DNA of 6,854 bases from Betaproteobacteria bacterium (GCA_003105245.1 PQAI01000287.1:4873-11726); one strand, 5' to 3'. Shown: positions 1-6,772, counted from the first letter of the stretch. Numbers and translations are program-made. Notes: generated by a model not told the origin, from the sequence alone.

Positions 1-1019
1 TCGATCACCACCGGCTTGGGCAGCGACATCAGCGCCGGCAGCGTGTGGCGCTCGAAGGCCGAGGGCGAGGTCTCGCTCGGCGAATGGCCCGCGCCCGGCC
101 CCACGACTAGGACGTCGGCGGCGATCGTGTCGTCCACGCTGCGCAGCATCAGCTCGGGGTGGACGGGATCGAAGGAGGGCGCCTCCGGCGAGAGCAGGCC
201 GACGTAGACCTTCCCGGCGCCGGCCAGCAGCCCCGCGCGGGCCGCGAGGATGGCCGCGCCCGTCATGCCCTTGCCGCCGCCCACCACGCCCAGCGTCCCG
301 AAGGAGCCCTTGTGGGTGTTGCGCGCGCGCGGCCGGAGCATCCCCGCGAGCGACTGCGTCGTGAGGAGGCTCCCGGGCCATCCCTCGAGGAGGGAGGGGT
401 CGATGCCCAGGTCGTCCACGACGATCTCGCCCGTGTAGTCGAGGGCGTCTCCCGTGTACAGGCCCACCTTGCGGGCGATGAAGGTGATCGTCCGGGTCGC
501 GCGCACCGCGACGGCGTGCACCGCGCCGGTGTCGCTCGCGATGCCGCTGGGCACGTCGATCGAGAGCACGGGCGCGCCGCAGGCGTTGATGCGCTCCACG
601 GCCAGGCCGAGCTTGCCGAGGACGTCGCGCGCGAGGCCGATGCCCAGCAGGCCGTCCACCACGAGGGCCGGGCGCATCCCCTCGGGCCACTCCTGGACGA
701 TGGCGCCGCCGCCGGCCGCGAAGCGCTCGCGGGCCTGCTTCGCCTCGGGCGCCCGGGGCGGGGTGCCCGCCACGTCGAGCACGGTGACGCGATGGAAGCT
801 CTCGCGCAGGTGCTCGGCCGCCACCCAGGCGTCGCCGCCGTTGTTGCCCGGGCCGGCGACGACGAGGATGGGCGCGCCGGTGTCGGCGGCCATGGCGCGG
901 GCGGCCTCCGCCACCGCGCGCCCGGCGCGCTGCATGAGGGTGGGGCCCGGGAGCCCGGCCGCCGCGCGCTCCTCGAGGGCCCGGATCTCGGCGGTCGCGA
1001 GGAGGGCGGGGGCGCTCAC
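1..1019 (-). CDS. nnr: Bifunctional NAD(P)H-hydrate epimerase / ADP-dependent NAD(P)H-hydrate dehydratase (Nnr, YjeF type), 3' end cut by window
   Basis: Cytosolic metabolite-repair enzyme. The N-terminal (YjeF_N) domain interconverts R- and S-NAD(P)H hydrate, and the C-terminal ribokinase-like domain dehydrates S-NAD(P)HX using ADP. I translated the minus strand by hand from GTG at 1019-1017; 339 codons are visible of a family length near 490-500. Epimerase signatures are [10 protein letters not shown] (residues 56-65), [12 protein letters not shown] (120-131, with the Asp typical of the active site) and [13 protein letters not shown] (153-165). The second domain begins at [19 protein letters not shown] (234-252) and continues with GAGKVYVGL (267-275), HPELM (287-291) and VVGPGAG (305-311). 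The window ends at PVVI, just before the region where the family has its catalytic Asp (usually DADALN), so dehydratase competence cannot be judged. GGGKGM differs slightly from the commoner GGSxGM. GTG is chosen because it overlaps the nadB stop (GTGA), which suggests translational coupling. Confidence 0.95.
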   Translation of the reverse strand, partial: MSAPALLATAEIRALEERAAAGLPGPTLMQRAGRAVAEAARAMAADTGAPILVVAGPGNNGGDAWVAAEHLRESFHRVTVLDVAGTPPRAPEAKQARERFAAGGGAIVQEWPEGMRPALVVDGLLGIGLARDVLGKLGLAVERINACGAPVLSIDVPSGIASDTGAVHAVAVRATRTITFIARKVGLYTGDALDYTGEIVVDDLGIDPSLLEGWPGSLLTTQSLAGMLRPRARNTHKGSFGTLGVVGGGKGMTGAAILAARAGLLAGAGKVYVGLLSPEAPSFDPVHPELMLRSVDDTIAADVLVVGPGAGHSPSETSPSAFERHTLPALMSLPKPVVI

Positions 1020-2602
1020 AGGACGGTGGTGCGCGGGTCGAGGACGGTGTCGGCCGCCTCGGGCAGCGTCTCCGGCCAGTCGGAGGAATAGTGCAGGCCG
1101 CGGCTTTCCTTGCGCTTGAGCGCCGAGCGCACGATGAGCTCGGCGGTGACCACGAGGTTGCGCAGCTCGATCAAGTCGTTGGAGACACGGAAGTTGGAGT
1201 AGAACTCGTCGATCTCGCCCTGCAGCAGGTCGATGCGGTGCAGCGCCCGCTCCAGGCGCTTGTTGGTGCGCACGATGCCCACGTAGCCCCACATGCTGCG
1301 GCGCAGCTCGTCCCAGTTGTGGGCGATGACCACTTCCTCGTCGGCGTCGGTGACGCGGCTCTCGTCCCACGCCGGCAGGGCCGGCACGGCCACGGCGTCT
1401 GCGGCGAGGATGTCGGCCGTGGCCGATTCCGAGAACACGAGGCACTCCAGCAGCGAGTTGGAGGCCAGGCGGTTGGCCCCGTGCAGCCCCGTGCAGGCCA
1501 CTTCGCCCAGGGCGTAGAGGCCGCCCACGCGCGTGCGCCCGGCGAGGTCCACCTGCAGGCCTCCGCAGGAATAGTGGGCCGCGGGCACGACCGGGATGGG
1601 CTCCTTCGCGATGTCGATCCCGAAGCCCAGGCACTTGGCGTGGATGTTGGGGAAGTGGCTTTTGACGAACTCCTCGCCCTTGTGCGAGATGTCGAGGTAG
1701 ACGCAGTCCAGGCCGCGCTTCTTCATCTCGAAGTCGATGGCGCGGGCCACCACGTCGCGCGGGGCCAGCTCGCCGCGCGGGTCGTGCTTCGGCATGAAGC
1801 GCTCGCCGGTGGGCAGCTTCAGGAGCCCGCCCTCGCCGCGCACCGCCTCCGAGATGAGGAAGCTCTTGGCGTGCGGGTGGTAGAGGCAGGTGGGGTGGAA
1901 CTGGATGAACTCCATGTTGGCCACCGCGCAGCCGGCGCGCCAGCCCATGGCGATGCCGTCGCCCGTGGCCGTGTCGGGGTTCGTGGTGTAGAGGTAGACC
2001 TTGCCCGCGCCGCCGGAGGCGAGGATGGTCGAGCGCGCGCCCAGGGTGCGCACCCGGCCGGCCTTGATGTCCAGGACGTAGGCCCCGTAGCAGCGGTTGT
2101 CGGCCAGGCCGAGCTTCCTGCCGGTGACGAGGTCGATGGCGATGTGCCACTCGAGGATCTCGATGTTGGGGTGGCCCTTCACCAGCTCGACGAGGGTGCG
2201 CTGCACGGCATTGCCGGTGGCGTCGGCGGCGTGCACGATGCGGCGGTGGCTGTGGCCGCCCTCGCGGTGCAGGTGCAGCTCCTCGTTGCCGCCGGACTCC
2301 CGGGTGAAGGGAACGCCCTGGTTCACGAGCCATTCGATGGCGGAGCGGCCGCGCTCGACCACGAAGCGCACCGTGTCGTCGTGGCAGAGCCCGGCGCCGG
2401 CCACGTGGGTGTCGCGGACGTGGTTCTCGATCGAGTCGGTGCTGTCCAGGACGGCGGCGATGCCCCCCTGGGCGTAGGCGGAGGCGCCTTCGAGAAGCTC
2501 GTGCTTGGTCACCAGGGCGACCTTGCGGTGGGGGGCGATGCGAAGGGCGGCGGAAAGGCCGGCCAGTCCGCTGCCGATGACCAAGACGTCGTAGGTGCTC
2601 AA
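1016..2602 (-). CDS. nadB: L-aspartate oxidase NadB
   Basis: FAD enzyme oxidising L-aspartate to iminoaspartate, which NadA (not in the window) condenses with dihydroxyacetone phosphate to quinolinate for NAD. The protein has 528 residues, close to the roughly 540 of E. coli NadB. Visible motifs are the N-terminal dinucleotide fold GSGLAG (10-15), [11 protein letters not shown] (40-50), [10 protein letters not shown] (112-121), [11 protein letters not shown] (214-224), FHPTCLYHP (235-243), SEAVRGEGG (251-259), [11 protein letters not shown] (279-289, catalytic Arg), AAHYSCGG (341-348, catalytic His) and [20 protein letters not shown] (366-385, FAD/substrate region). The helical C-terminal domain (about 410-515) is complete. 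The start is TTG at 2602-2600. A minus-strand AGGAA (2609-2613) sits six bases upstream, and the family N-terminus begins at about this point. Its stop overlaps the nnr start. Placement divergent from rpoE is also seen in E. coli, so this is old conserved synteny. Confidence 0.97.
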   Translation of the reverse strand: MSTYDVLVIGSGLAGLSAALRIAPHRKVALVTKHELLEGASAYAQGGIAAVLDSTDSIENHVRDTHVAGAGLCHDDTVRFVVERGRSAIEWLVNQGVPFTRESGGNEELHLHREGGHSHRRIVHAADATGNAVQRTLVELVKGHPNIEILEWHIAIDLVTGRKLGLADNRCYGAYVLDIKAGRVRTLGARSTILASGGAGKVYLYTTNPDTATGDGIAMGWRAGCAVANMEFIQFHPTCLYHPHAKSFLISEAVRGEGGLLKLPTGERFMPKHDPRGELAPRDVVARAIDFEMKKRGLDCVYLDISHKGEEFVKSHFPNIHAKCLGFGIDIAKEPIPVVPAAHYSCGGLQVDLAGRTRVGGLYALGEVACTGLHGANRLASNSLLECLVFSESATADILAADAVAVPALPAWDESRVTDADEEVVIAHNWDELRRSMWGYVGIVRTNKRLERALHRIDLLQGEIDEFYSNFRVSNDLIELRNLVVTAELIVRSALKRKESRGLHYSSDWPETLPEAADTVLDPRTTVL

Positions 2603-2638
2603 GGAGGGTTCCTGGGGGTGGGGCTTCCCCCCGCAACC

Positions 2639-2666
2639 GGAACTAATTGCCGGGCGGGGAGTCTGT
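2639..2666 (+). promoter_or_regulatory. Predicted sigma-E/AlgU-type promoter for rpoE (autoregulatory)
   Basis: GGAACTA (2639-2645), then 16 bases, then TCTGT (2662-2666). The known RpoE/AlgU consensus is GGAACTT, a spacer of about 16, and TCTGA-like, so this is one mismatch in each box at the usual spacing. It points towards rpoE. Transcription would start near 2672-2675, giving a leader of about 145-150 bases before the rpoE ATG. Autoregulation of rpoE/algU from its own sigma-dependent promoter is established in E. coli and Pseudomonas; its use here is inferred. The site lies 37-64 bases upstream of the divergent nadB start, so it overlaps nadB control DNA. Confidence 0.6.
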
Positions 2667-2715
2667 TGGCCATAGTCGCGGAAATGCGCACGGCAAGGTG
2701 ATGAAAAACCTGACG

Positions 2716-2724
2716 TTTATAATA
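2716..2724. promoter_or_regulatory. AT-rich -10-like patch in the nadB/rpoE divergent region
   Basis: The nine bases TTTATAATA stand out in otherwise GC-rich DNA. On the plus strand they contain a perfect TATAAT (2718-2723), about 98 bases before the rpoE ATG. On the minus strand they read TATTAT/TATAAA towards nadB. I could not find a convincing TTGACA-like -35 box at 16-18 bases on either strand, so this is only a candidate housekeeping promoter for rpoE, for nadB, or for both. Confidence 0.3.
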
Positions 2725-2820
2725 CCGCAGGAAACCGGCAAACCCTTCGTCGCCCCGGCCACATCGGCCCCGGCCCCGGGGATGGTCGCCGGCACGACAA
2801 GACACCCCCTTCAGGGACGG

Positions 2821-3420
2821 ATGAGCGACAGGGAAATCGACCAGCAACTGGTCGAACGCGCCCAGCGAGGCGAAAAGCGGGCCTTCGAGCTGCTGGTCAT
2901 CAAGTACCAGCGCAAGCTCGAGCGGCTGCTTTCGCGCATCATTCGCGATCCCGGCGAGATCGAGGACGTCGCCCAGGAGGCGTTCGTGAAGGCCTACCGC
3001 GCGCTCCCCAACTTCCGGGGGGACAGCGCCTTCTACACCTGGCTCTACCGCATCGGCATCAATACGGCCAAGAACTACCTGGTGGCCCAGGGGCGGCGCG
3101 CGCCCACCTCCACGGAGTACGACAGCGAGGAGGCCGAGGGCTTCGACGACGCCGCGGGCCTGCGCGACATCAACACGCCCGAGAACGTGCTGATGTCCAA
3201 GCAGATCGGGAAGACGGTCAACGACGCGATCGACGCCCTTCCCGCGGAGCTGCGCACCGCGATCACGCTGCGCGAGATCGACGGCCTGTCGTACGAGGAG
3301 ATCGCGAAGATCATGGATTGCCCGATCGGCACCGTCCGGTCGCGCATCTTCCGGGCCCGCGAGGCGGTGGCCGAGAAGCTCCGCCCGCAGCTCGGGACGG
3401 CGAAGGACCAAAGATGGTAA
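2821..3420 (+). CDS. rpoE: ECF RNA polymerase sigma factor RpoE (sigma-E / AlgU type)
   Basis: Extracytoplasmic-function sigma factor that directs RNA polymerase to envelope-stress promoters. It has 199 residues, in the usual range for RpoE/AlgU. The sigma-2 domain spans about 23-92, with DVAQEAFVKAYRALPNFRG (49-67) and FYTWLYRIGINTAKNYL (71-87) covering core binding and -10 recognition. The sigma-4 domain spans about 130-185, with LPAELRTAITLREIDGLSYE (140-159) and the helix-turn-helix IAKIMDCPIGTVRSRIFRAR (161-180) for -35 recognition. ATG 2821 gives MSDREIDQQLVERAQRGEK, the family's common N-terminus, behind AGGGA at 2813-2817 with a rather short 3-base gap. The frame stays open upstream to about 2647 and offers ATG at 2782 and 2701; these would add 13 or 40 residues with no family counterpart that I recognise, so I did not use them. 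RseA, encoded next, should hold it inactive at the membrane. Confidence 0.96.
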   Translation: MSDREIDQQLVERAQRGEKRAFELLVIKYQRKLERLLSRIIRDPGEIEDVAQEAFVKAYRALPNFRGDSAFYTWLYRIGINTAKNYLVAQGRRAPTSTEYDSEEAEGFDDAAGLRDINTPENVLMSKQIGKTVNDAIDALPAELRTAITLREIDGLSYEEIAKIMDCPIGTVRSRIFRAREAVAEKLRPQLGTAKDQRW

Positions 3421-3503
3421 GAACAGGCAGCAGGGCGGCAACATACACCGGGTCGAAGGCCGCCAAGGGCCGCATCCGGGACACTCTTGGGGTTGGATCA
3501 TGA
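3414..3503 (+). CDS. Possible 29-residue coupling micro-ORF between rpoE and rseA
   Basis: The 79-base gap between the rpoE stop and the rseA start is covered end to end by one reading frame of 29 codons. Its ATG (3414-3416) lies inside the last codons of rpoE (ATGGTAA). Its TGA (3501-3503) overlaps the rseA ATG as ATGA. A good ribosome-binding sequence, AAGGA (3403-3407), sits six bases before its ATG, while rseA itself has only a weak TTGGGG/GGTTGGA-like sequence upstream. The predicted peptide begins MVRTGSRAATYTGS and ends RDTLGVGS; it is basic and I recognise no domain. Its codons include AGA, AGG, ACA, GTA and CTT, unlike the GC-rich neighbours, so if translated it more likely acts as a coupling leader than as a functional peptide. 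It may also be chance. Confidence 0.3.
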   Translation: MVRTGSRAATYTGSKAAKGRIRDTLGVGS

Positions 3504-3988
3504 CGCAGGAACTCTCTTCTCTGATGGACGGCGAGCTCGAGGCCGACGAGGCCCGTCGGGCCATTCGCGGCTGTTGCGGCAGCGAGGCGCTGAAGGACAC
3601 GTGGCAGGCCTACCACCTGATCGGCGACGCGATGCGGGGCGAATCCCCGTGCCGCGGCGCGGCGACCCGGCGGATCATGGAAGCCCTCGAACGCGAGCCC
3701 ACCGTGCTCGCCCCGCGCCTTCGCCTGGGCGCCAGCGCCGGGCGCATCGCCTTCGCGGCGGCCGCCTCCGTGGCCACCGTGGCCGTGGTGGGCTGGATCG
3801 GCATGCAGGACCGGGCGCCCGCCGACGGGCCGGCCCTGGCCCGCTCGGACGCTCCGGCGGCGCAGCCGGTCGCCGTGGCCAACGTGGTGCCGCTTCGCAA
3901 CATGAACGACTACGTCGTGTATCACCGGCAGATGCCCAACGCCGAGTTCTACCGGCCTGCTTCCCACCAGGCCGTGGGCGGTCGATGA
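3500..3988 (+). CDS. rseA: Sigma-E anti-sigma factor RseA (MucA family)
   Basis: Inner-membrane anti-sigma factor: the cytoplasmic N-terminus binds RpoE, and staged proteolysis of RseA (DegS then RseP type) releases the sigma factor under envelope stress. It has 162 residues. The N-terminal domain shows LSSLMDGELEADEARRAI (5-22) and the typical DTWQAYHLIGDAMRG (33-47). A single membrane span lies at about 83-102 (IAFAAAASVATVAVVGWIGM), followed by a Pro/Ala-rich periplasmic part and NDYVVYHRQMPNAEFYRP (136-153), where MucA/RseA-like proteins have their short C-terminal motif. Adjacent cysteines C25-C26 do not form the H-x3-C-x2-C of zinc anti-sigma factors. ATG 3500 is chosen because the N-terminus begins right at the conserved LMDGE segment; its own ribosome-binding site is weak. 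The stop overlaps rseB (ATGA). Confidence 0.92.
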   Translation: MTQELSSLMDGELEADEARRAIRGCCGSEALKDTWQAYHLIGDAMRGESPCRGAATRRIMEALEREPTVLAPRLRLGASAGRIAFAAAASVATVAVVGWIGMQDRAPADGPALARSDAPAAQPVAVANVVPLRNMNDYVVYHRQMPNAEFYRPASHQAVGGR

Positions 3989-5007
3989 GGCGCCTGGCGG
4001 CGGCGCTGCCCGCCCTGGTCCTGCTGGCGAGCGGCCCCTCGGCCGCCGAAACCAGCGTCGACCCGATCACCTGGCTGCAGCGCGCCGCGGCCTCCGCGCG
4101 CCAGGCGACCTACTCCGGGACGATCATGCACGTCCAGGGCGAGCGCAGCTCAACCTCCCGCATCACGCACCTCGTGGTCGCCGGCATCGAGCACGAGAAG
4201 ATCGAGTCGCTCGACGGGCCCCGGCGCGAGGTCGTGCGCCGCGGCAACGAGATGCAGTGCTTCTTCCCCGACGCGAAGACCGTGCGCATCGACCGGCGCG
4301 TCACCGCGCGCTTCTTCCCCTCGCTCTTCACCGGGCCCGTGGACGCGATCGCCGAGGGATACCACCTCAAGCTCGGCGCGGTGGAGCGCGTGGCGGGGCT
4401 CGACTGCCAGTGGATCCACCTCGATCCCAAGGACGCGCTGCGCTACGCCCAGCGCCTTTGCGCCGAGGTGGGCTCGGGACTGCTGCTGCGGGCCACGACG
4501 CTCAACGCGCGCAACCAGATCCTCGAGCAGTACGGGTTCATCGACGTGCGCCTCGGCGGCGACGTCTCGAAGCGCGACCTGCGCAGCACCTTCCAGGCGC
4601 AGAGCAAGGACTGGCGCCGCGACGAGCAGCCCAGCGTGGAGCAGGCGGCCGGCGCCACCGGCTGGGCCGTCGCGCAGGCGCCGCCGGGATTCCGGGTGGT
4701 GGGCGAGATGCAGCGCGCCATGCCCAACCGGCCCGCGCCGGTCACCCAGCTCGTGCTCTCCGACGGGTTCGCCAGCATGAGCGTCTTCATCGAGCCCGTG
4801 ACCGCCCCGCCGCCCGTGAACGAGGCCGCCAGCCAGTCCGGCGAGCGGCGTGGCGGCCCTCGCCTGACCGAGGCCATCAGCCAGGAAGGCACGCTCTCCG
4901 TCTATGCCCGCCCGGCGGGCGAACACCTCATCACGGTGCTGGGCGAGGTTCCGCCCGCCGCCGCGCAGCAAGTGGGACGAAGCGTCGGCCGCCCCGCGGC
5001 CCGCTGA
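3985..5007 (+). CDS. rseB: Periplasmic sigma-E regulator RseB (MucB)
   Basis: Soluble periplasmic protein that binds the periplasmic part of RseA and protects it from proteolysis; in E. coli it also senses lipopolysaccharide intermediates. It has 340 residues, slightly longer than E. coli RseB (about 318). A signal peptide occupies residues 1-21 (RR, then LAAALPALVLLAS, cleavage probably after PSAA). The LolA-like N-terminal domain spans about 25-190, with ATYSGTIMHVQG (41-52), REVVRRGNEMQCFFPDAKTV (81-100), DAIAEGYHLKLG (120-131) and DCQWIHLDPKDALRYAQRLC (140-159). The smaller C-terminal domain spans about 225-322, with APPGFRVVGEMQR (232-244), TQLVLSDGFASMSVFIEP (254-271) and GEHLITVLGEVP (312-323). 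The mature protein has three cysteines (92, 141, 159). Start ATG 3985 overlaps the rseA stop, so the two regulators are probably made in a fixed ratio. Confidence 0.95.
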   Translation: MRRLAAALPALVLLASGPSAAETSVDPITWLQRAAASARQATYSGTIMHVQGERSSTSRITHLVVAGIEHEKIESLDGPRREVVRRGNEMQCFFPDAKTVRIDRRVTARFFPSLFTGPVDAIAEGYHLKLGAVERVAGLDCQWIHLDPKDALRYAQRLCAEVGSGLLLRATTLNARNQILEQYGFIDVRLGGDVSKRDLRSTFQAQSKDWRRDEQPSVEQAAGATGWAVAQAPPGFRVVGEMQRAMPNRPAPVTQLVLSDGFASMSVFIEPVTAPPPVNEAASQSGERRGGPRLTEAISQEGTLSVYARPAGEHLITVLGEVPPAAAQQVGRSVGRPAAR

Positions 5008-5047
5008 ACGCCCGGTTCCAGGATTCCCGAGAAAAGAAGGCCACTCC

Positions 5048-6514
5048 ATGCAGATCGTGAAAGCATTCCTCCTGGGCGCCGCGCTTGCGCTCGGCATCGC
5101 CTCGCAGGCCCAGGCCCAGGGCCCCGCGGCCCTGCCCAACTTCGCCGACCTGGTCGAGAAGCACGGGCCGGCGGTGGTGAACATCCGCACCGAGGCGCGG
5201 GCGCAGCGAACGCAGATCCCGGGGCTCTCGGAAGACGACCCGATGTTCGAGTTCTTCCGCCGCTTCATGCCGCCGGACCAGCGAAACGCCCCGCGCGGCC
5301 GCAACGACAAGAACGACAAGAACGACAAGGAAGACCGCCGCGGGCCCCTGCGTCCCTTCGGGCTGGGCTCGGGCTTCGTGATCTCCGCCGACGGCTACAT
5401 CGTGACCAACGCGCACGTGATCGACAACGCCGAGGCGATCTACGTGCGCTTCACCGACAAGCGCGAGATGAAGGCCAGGGTGATCGGCGCCGACAAGCGC
5501 TCCGACGTGGCGCTGGTGAAGGTCGAGGCCACCGGCCTGCCGTTCCTCAAGCTGGGCGACTCCACCAACATGCGCGTGGGCGAATGGGTCGTCGCCATCG
5601 GCTCCCCGTTCGGCTTCGCCAACTCCGTGACCGCGGGCATCCTCTCGGCCAAGAGCCGCGACCTGCCGGCCGACTCCACCGCGAGCGACGCCGTGCCCTT
5701 CCTGCAGACCGACGTGGCGGTGAACCCCGGCAACTCGGGCGGTCCGCTGTTCAACCTGAAGGGCGAGGTGGTCGGCATCAACTCGCAGATCTTCTCGCGC
5801 ACGGGCAGCTACGCGGGCATCTCCTTCGCCATCCCCATCGACTACGCCGCCAACGTGATCGACCAGCTCAAGAAGACGGGCAAGGTCACGCGAGGGCGCA
5901 TCGGCGTGGCCATCCAGAACGTCTCGCGCGACCTGGCGGACTCCCTGGGGCTCGCCAAGACGGACGGCGCCGTCGTGGGCACGGTCGAGGAGGACTCCCC
6001 GGCCGCCAAGGCGGGCATCGAGGTGGGCGACGTGATCCTCAAGGTCGACGGGCGCACGATCGAGAGCTCGGCCGACCTGTCGCGCACGGTGCGCGGCATC
6101 CGTCCCGGCCAGAAGATCGCGGTGACCGTCTGGCGCGCGGGCAAGATGCGCGACTTCACGATCGTGGTGGCCGAGTTCAAGGACGAGGAGGCCACTCGCA
6201 CCGCCGCCGGCAAGGGCGGAAAGAAGGACGCGGCCAAGCCCGGCAAGCTGGGCCTGGCCGTGACCGAGGTGCCCGCGGACCAGAAGAAGGCCCTCAAGAT
6301 CCAGGGCGGGGTGCTGGTCGAGGCGGTCGACGGCGCGGCGCTCGCGGCGGGCATCGAGCCCGGCGACGTGATCCTGCGGGTGAACAACGCCGACGTGAAG
6401 GACGTGAAGTCCTACACCGAGGCCGTGGCGAAGCTCGACGCCAAGAAGCCCGTGGCGCTGCTGGTGCGCGACGAGAACGGCACGCGGTTCGTCACCCTGC
6501 GGGCGGAGGAGTGA
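5048..6514 (+). CDS. degQ: Periplasmic serine endoprotease of the DegP/DegQ/MucD (HtrA) family
   Basis: Envelope quality-control protease-chaperone that degrades misfolded periplasmic and outer-membrane proteins. It has 488 residues, typical for a two-PDZ HtrA protein. The signal peptide is 1-23 (FLLGAALALGIASQAQA, cleavage before QGP). The trypsin-like domain spans about 30-275 with a complete catalytic triad: H123 in TNAHVID, D153 in RSDVALVK and S230 in NPGNSGGPLF. The loop before the domain core (about 52-102) holds PMFEFFRRF and then an NDK triplet repeat (86-94). PDZ1 spans about 283-376 (GRIGVAIQNVS, SPAAKAGIEVGDVILKVDGR). PDZ2 spans about 399-486 (GVLVEAVDG, AAGIEPGDVILRVNN). A basic Gly/Lys linker lies at 386-400. 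ATG 5048 has AAGAAGG (5034-5040) seven bases upstream and yields the signal peptide. The position after rseB resembles Pseudomonas mucD; DegP versus DegQ naming cannot be settled from sequence alone. Confidence 0.96.
   Translation: MQIVKAFLLGAALALGIASQAQAQGPAALPNFADLVEKHGPAVVNIRTEARAQRTQIPGLSEDDPMFEFFRRFMPPDQRNAPRGRNDKNDKNDKEDRRGPLRPFGLGSGFVISADGYIVTNAHVIDNAEAIYVRFTDKREMKARVIGADKRSDVALVKVEATGLPFLKLGDSTNMRVGEWVVAIGSPFGFANSVTAGILSAKSRDLPADSTASDAVPFLQTDVAVNPGNSGGPLFNLKGEVVGINSQIFSRTGSYAGISFAIPIDYAANVIDQLKKTGKVTRGRIGVAIQNVSRDLADSLGLAKTDGAVVGTVEEDSPAAKAGIEVGDVILKVDGRTIESSADLSRTVRGIRPGQKIAVTVWRAGKMRDFTIVVAEFKDEEATRTAAGKGGKKDAAKPGKLGLAVTEVPADQKKALKIQGGVLVEAVDGAALAAGIEPGDVILRVNNADVKDVKSYTEAVAKLDAKKPVALLVRDENGTRFVTLRAEE
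5303..5329 (+). repeat. Three perfect tandem copies of AACGACAAG within the protease gene
   Basis: Copies lie at 5303-5311, 5312-5320 and 5321-5329 and encode Asn-Asp-Lys three times (residues 86-94) in a charged, presumably flexible loop before the protease core. The next codons, GAA GAC, encode more charged residues. The unit is a multiple of three, so gain or loss of copies by slippage would keep the frame. Confidence 0.9.
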
Positions 6515-6756
6515 GCCCGAAGCTCACGGTGCTCTCGCGGGGGTACTGCCACCTCTGCCACCAGATGATCGCGGAGCTGGAAAGGCTGCGCAGCCGCCAC
6601 GACTTCGCCATCGAGGTGGTCGACGTCGACCGCCACCCGGCGCTCGAGGAGAAGTGGGGCGACAAGGTGCCGGTCCTCCTCGACGGGGAGCGCGAGATCT
6701 GCCACTACTTCCTCGACCTCGAGGCCCTGGAAGCGCGCCTCGAGCGAATGAAGTAA
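6511..6756 (+). CDS. Small glutaredoxin-like (thioredoxin-fold, DUF836-type) protein
   Basis: An 81-residue thioredoxin-fold protein with the pattern strand, CxxC, helix. LTVLSRGYCHLC (5-16) has the redox pair C13-H-L-C16. IEVVDVDRHPALEEKWGDKV (34-53) is followed by VPVLLDGEREI (53-63), with P54 in the cis-proline position of the fold. A third cysteine is C64. There is no signal peptide, so it is expected in the cytoplasm as a thiol-disulfide protein; its partners are unknown. The start is GTG at 6511, overlapping the protease stop as GTGA. The next in-frame ATG (6565) would delete the CxxC and is rejected. Purine-rich GGCGGAGGA directly precedes the GTG and lies inside the protease gene, consistent with coupled translation. 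It is likely the last gene of the sigma-E cluster before a terminator. Similar small proteins occur next to lepA in other betaproteobacteria as far as I recall. Confidence 0.88.
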   Translation: MSPKLTVLSRGYCHLCHQMIAELERLRSRHDFAIEVVDVDRHPALEEKWGDKVPVLLDGEREICHYFLDLEALEARLERMK

Positions 6757-6772
6757 AATGCCGCATCCAACA

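Noticed and set aside
159..1119. Plus-strand open frames over the left 1.1 kb
   Set aside because: They are antisense shadows of nnr; the minus strand reads through as a convincing YjeF-type protein.
2614..2632. Short GGGG-CTT-CCCC hairpin between nadB and the sigma-E-like promoter as a terminator
   Set aside because: The stem is only about four pairs and no T tract follows on either strand; it is probably chance in G-rich leader DNA.
1091..2701. Long plus-strand open frame antisense to nadB
   Set aside because: Third-position GC bias keeps the opposite strand free of stops. The translation is low-complexity His/Arg/Val/Ala-rich and matches no family, while the minus strand encodes a full-length NadB.
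3507..3524. Second sigma-E-like site (GGAACTC with a nearby TCTGA) at the start of rseA
   Set aside because: The two boxes are only about five bases apart, far from the required spacing, and lie in coding sequence.
3487..3984. Extending rseB upstream to give a protein of about 506 residues
   Set aside because: The added part is a shadow of rseA in another frame and would bury the clear signal peptide starting at 3985.
4904..5047. Upstream start for the protease giving about 536 residues
   Set aside because: It would overlap rseB and displace the signal peptide; ATG 5048 has a good ribosome-binding site.
4150..5328. Long minus-strand open frame across rseB and the start of the protease gene
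   Set aside because: It spans two well-supported plus-strand genes and their gap, has biased composition, and shows no recognisable domain.
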